Shown: positions 60,322 through 64,000 of the stretch, piece after piece | Numbering within the stretch: position 1 is the first letter of the stretch | How the letters are laid out: the number at the start of each line of letters is the position of its first letter | Origin: Antitrichia curtipendula | Lineage: Eukaryota > Streptophyta > Bryopsida > Hypnales > Leucodontaceae | Length of the DNA: 64,000 bases | Reading direction: 5' to 3' | NCBI GenBank assembly: GCA_951230915.1 | Contig: OX579639.1 | Coordinates: 20,646,001-20,710,000 of the forward strand | Notes under the pieces: model-generated | The model's database searches: none | The model's input: only the letters and a program-made list of their open reading frames with translations | Told to the model about the DNA's origin: nothing | Made by a program: the position numbers and the translations under genes

Positions 60322-62953
60322 GGGTTATGCAAAGACATTTGAAAACAGATGAAAGTGAAATTCTTACCAAAAATGCTCATTAGCTTCGTATTTGTATTAG
60401 CTTCGTGAATTTTTTTTTTCCAATCGGATATCTAACTCAAAAGTTAGGGGGGTTAGAAGTTTATACACACAATCTATTAGTGTGCAAATTGGGTAGTATA
60501 CTAATAGAGAAGGCAAGCAATTGGGCAAGCAATTGGGCAAGCAATTAGACAAGTTGTGAATATTTTTCCACCAACTTTGAATGCATATATGTTGCAATCT
60601 ATAAAGGCAAATAGGCTAAAAAATGGGCACACCTTTTCAAGTTGGTATAGGTTAATATTGTTAAATTCATTTTTTTCCAATTTTCACTCAATGCACTAAA
60701 AATGGCAATTTTGAAAATAATTTTAGAACCATTAGTTCAAATTCTAGTGTAAATTCATGAAGATTTTTTTCATTTTTTAATATTTTTTTCATTTTTTTCA
60801 TTTTTTTTCCACTTAATTTAATGATGAAAACATTTGTATTGACTTTTAAAATTTTGATTCTTCCCAAAAATGAGGTCCTTCCAAAAATTTGAAATCTTGC
60901 TCACGTAATTGCTTTGTTTAAAACATCCTCTCAATGCAAGATTTTTGTGTATGTTAGACACCTCTATTAACTTAAAAAAATTGGCATACAAATAACTGAC
61001 ATAACTACCTAACCAATAGCCTAACCAAAGTCATAAAAGTTGGATATTGCCTACTTCTCCACAAAGTTGAGCCAAACTATCATAGTTGAGCCTATTGGAT
61101 AGGGCCCAAATTCCTTTTAATTTAACTTCAAACATTATAATCTCACAACCTCCATAGTCAAATGGTATGAAATTATTTTTTGCACAAATTTTTATAGTAG
61201 TCTAGTGAAAATGTGTAAAGTTAAAAATTTTGAAAAATGTTTTATTATTTTAATTATACTCAATTATGTACTAGAAAGTGGCAATTTTGGACACTTCTCA
61301 TAAAAAACAGTCAAAGAACTTCAGGAGTTAATTCAAACAATTCAAACGTGGTATTAAATCTATATAGTAGTCCCAAAAAACTGAATACATCATAAACAAA
61401 GCATTGGTACTAAAACTGGGAACAAGATTTTTACTCTGTTTTGCTTCAAAGCACTAAATGCCTCCTATAGGGAATTTGGAGCTCGGCCATTTTCAAAATG
61501 CCCAATACTAGCTTTGGATTGAAGAACCAGAAACTTTGCATTGACAATTGAGGGCCCACCTCCATCCAGGGTCTCAGCAGACCTTGACTTGAATGCTGGA
61601 GTGTGCTACGAGGAAGAATCTAACGAGGAATCTCAGATTCTTAGCATACTATGTGCTTCGTCCGCCACTCAGGGTTGCTAAAGTATGAGCAGGGAGCGTT
61701 GAGCGTTGAGCGTTGAGCAACAACCGATGAGCGTTGAGTGTTGAGCAGTTTTAGAAGAATTTAGGACAAATTTATAACTTTTCATCACAAGATGCCTATG
61801 TCCGTTGTTTAGAAAAAAATCATACGGCTATAAATGCATTTAAAGAAGATGAATGGAGATGAATGGAGATGAATGGAGATGAATAGATTTGGATGAATGT
61901 TTTTGATAGTTGACTTTGTTGGATGAAATACTTTTGTTGTTCATTGCATTTGATGAAAAAAGATTTGGATGATTACTGGATGGGACTAAAAAATCAATTG
62001 TTTAAGGTAAGGATCAATGTCCAATACCTTAGGTCCAAGGTAGATAGACTTTTGGAAACTATAGACCTATATTTACGAAGCATAATGAAACCATGTCAAT
62101 GAAGGTACCATTTCCAATTAAAATTTATAATTCCTTTCAAGCTTTACTAAGGTTCATCAAATTTATTTGTATGCTAATACTAACATTTATAAGTTCTAAT
62201 TACATATTGTCATTTGAGAAGAGCGGCATGTTGCTAATTGAGAAATAGATTCAACCCACATAAGTTTTATTTAGATATGAGCTAAAATCTTGGATTTCTC
62301 ACATTGAACATAGAACCTGAATTATGTGCATGAAGCCACTGCTTAGAAAGTATAAAATTTACCTCACATACATTCAATTTATCTCTTCAAAAGAATACAA
62401 GAAGATAAATAATAGAATAATCACTTTAGCCAAATACAAAATAGTTCTATTTAGAAAAAATAAGGATTTAAGGATCCTTTGATTTGCTAAGGGAGTAGCG
62501 GATTTATGCAACAAGATTACATGATGCAACCCAATCCATCTTCTTGCTTTTTTTGGACATTCTTTTAAATTCCTTTTCAAGCTTCTTCCTAAATCCTAAA
62601 AATGCAGAGAGTGGTTTAGGATTAATTTAATATTATATGTGATCTAATAATATATTTAAGTGATAAAATACAATAAAATAATATTAGGACCTTTCAATCA
62701 AACATTATTCTATCTTGAAGTTATAGATGTCTCCATAAATGCTCAATGTTGAGGCTCCACTAGTATTTATATAATTAAATTCCAATTTAAAGATCCATGC
62801 AATTTGAAGGCCATTTAATAGCAATGTGTGGATGTCCTCTAGAATGAAGATGTCATCTACTCCTACACCAAGGACACAAGAATGCAAACTAACTCAAAAA
62901 TATAATAAGGTGCATGAATGTAGTGGCCCTTTTAGTCTCACTACATGATATAT
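60322..62953. other. AT-rich DNA with minisatellites
   Basis: No gene seen. It holds three short tandem arrays: a 12-mer TTGGGCAAGCAA at about 60516-60552, a heptamer GAGCGTT at about 61686-61750 and a 10-mer GATGAATGGA at about 61850-61889. A lone family A right end (TTCAGGAG-TTAA) finishes at 61331. Confidence 0.5.
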
Positions 62954-63057
62954 GTCAAATTGATCATGTTCTAGACACTATTGTTGTTACTTGATTTCCT
63001 AATATATATTAGGAAATCAAGTAACAACAATAGTGTCTAGAACATGATCAATTTGAC
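62954..63057. repeat. Perfect 104-bp palindrome
   Basis: Both 52-base arms are exactly complementary with no spacer; the centre is AATATATATT at 63001-63010. The symmetry ends at 62953/63058. It directly abuts, and slightly overlaps, the open frame of the adjacent methyltransferase-like pseudogene. Confidence 0.95.
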
Positions 63058-64000
63058 CCAATACCATACATGGGAGAAGAATGATTACTGACTTTAGTAC
63101 TATCACTGCATGTAAACTCTGGTGTCTCAACATCGGCTTCTACGTCTAAAAATTTCTTGACAGCAACATCGTATGAACGATGTTTGGCAACAGAAATGGG
63201 TGAGGGAGCCTTTGCCATAGCTGTCGCTAGAGTCTAGATGTAACATGGCAAACTCTTGGGACTAGGAGAAGGCGAGAGTACAAGATGCCGAAGAGAACGA
63301 CCTCTACAAGACACAATGAATAAACAATTAGATACTTTGAGTAAATTTTAAGATATTGTACAATAAAAGAGAAAAGAAAACATAGACATGCATGAAGGCA
63401 ACAACCAACTTACTTACAACAACGTCTCTTTCGGGGTCTTGCAGAAGGCCTCACAACGTCATCATCATCGGAATCATCGACCACTATAGGGCGCTTGGTT
63501 TGGATGGTGGCACTAGAAGTAGGAGGGGTATTCAGAGGTTGAAGAAGAGCTTTGAAAATCTCACTATTGCTCTCCAAGGCCACCAAATGACGTCCAATGT
63601 TACGGCATGCATGGATGGAGGCCCCTGTTCATTGAATGCAACATCATTAGTTGAAGTTTATATGTTACACACAATGTAGAAACTATATGGTTTAAGCAAT
63701 TAATAACTAGTGAGGATTACTTGTAGATGCAAAACAATCTAGTACCACATCACCAGGCTTTTAAAATGCCTCAATCAATAGCTGTACAAAAATAGAATCC
63801 TTCTCACGGGCACCTCTCCATGGAACTGCACCATTCATCAGCTGAGTCTGCAAGGAGGTGAAGTTGTGGAGTAGGTCAACTTCTTCAAGGTTTGTGCCTG
63901 CATTGCTAAGTTGTTGGTTCACATAGATAGAGAACTTAGACACCACTGATGTTTCCTCCCATTTTCTTCACACAAAAAGAAGGATTCGAAAGCGTTGCGA
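63038..64000 (-). pseudogene. Methyltransferase-like gene remnant (beta-class amino-MTase C-terminus), partial
   Basis: The 5' part lies beyond the right edge. Exon A (63721 to about 63955) encodes ...GAREKDSIFVQLLIEAF, then a TAA stop (63761-63763), then continues in the same frame as KPGDVVLDCFAST to a GTAATC donor. Exon B (about 63418-63624, after an AACAG acceptor) continues ASIHACRNIGRHLVALESN and SEIFKALLQPL, then an acidic and basic tail (VVDDSDDDD, RPRKRRC). Exon C (63304 down to about 63038) stays open past a TAG at 63234-63236. The pattern KPGD.VLD.F...GAS..AC...GRH..ALE...E.F is motif I and flank of beta-class N4-cytosine/N6-adenine methyltransferases, which bind S-adenosylmethionine. 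Joining exons A and B gives FASTRAS where Gly is expected after Thr. One stop within a conserved stretch, this change and the second stop argue for a decayed gene. The catalytic (S/D)PP(Y/W) region would be in the missing part. Confidence 0.6.

Noticed and set aside
63392..63679. 95-codon plus-strand open frame at the right end
   Set aside because: It is antisense to exon B of the methyltransferase-like remnant, which has clear family resemblance on the minus strand.

Overview
The window reads as nuclear DNA of a non-seed land plant, most likely a bryophyte and perhaps a liverwort. Four things point this way. There are spliced plant-type genes. A germin-like cupin is present. A complete IFT121/WDR35 gene is present, which only plants with flagellated sperm keep. 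A resistance gene carries an alpha/beta-hydrolase in front of its NB-ARC domain (the HNL class, described from liverworts). Species-level assignment is not possible from the sequence alone. Genes lie in islands of ordinary composition separated by very AT-rich, repeat-dense DNA.

Layout. 1-3.2 kb: AT-rich flank with two small transposon-like elements. 3.2-3.9 kb: intronless germin-like gene (+). 6.0-11.1 kb: hydrolase-NB-ARC-LRR gene (+), four coding exons. 11.1-25.2 kb: gene-free repeat field. 25.2-26.5 kb: LSM2 (+). 28.8-37.9 kb: IFT121/WDR35 (-), 22 coding exons that I could join in frame into a 1186-residue protein. 39.1-39.3 kb: a tiny acidic COP9-signalosome subunit gene (CSNAP/SMAP1 type, +), head to head with WDR35. 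42.0-49.3 kb: DDX24/RH13 DEAD-box helicase (-), 15 coding exons, about 949 residues, with N-terminal exons that look tandemly duplicated. 50.9-62.9 kb: second repeat field. 63.0-64.0 kb: a broken gene (-) whose product resembles the C-terminal half of a beta-class amino-methyltransferase and runs off the right edge.

The genes do not form a pathway. LSM2 (RNA decay/splicing ring), the helicase (ribosome biogenesis) and the CSN subunit are housekeeping genes. IFT121 serves the sperm flagellum, and the NLR and germin-like genes are typical of defence or the cell wall.

The most distinctive content is the repeat landscape. At least four families of short non-autonomous elements are visible by eye. 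One family of about 0.95 kb has termini beginning CCCCTAAAG flanked by TTAA; one of its members carries a nested insertion for which a sister copy supplies the empty target site. There is also a foldback with arms of about 0.4 kb, and an exact 104-bp palindrome beside the methyltransferase-like pseudogene. All coordinates of splice sites were derived by reading GT/AG borders together with family homology; none was tested by computation.
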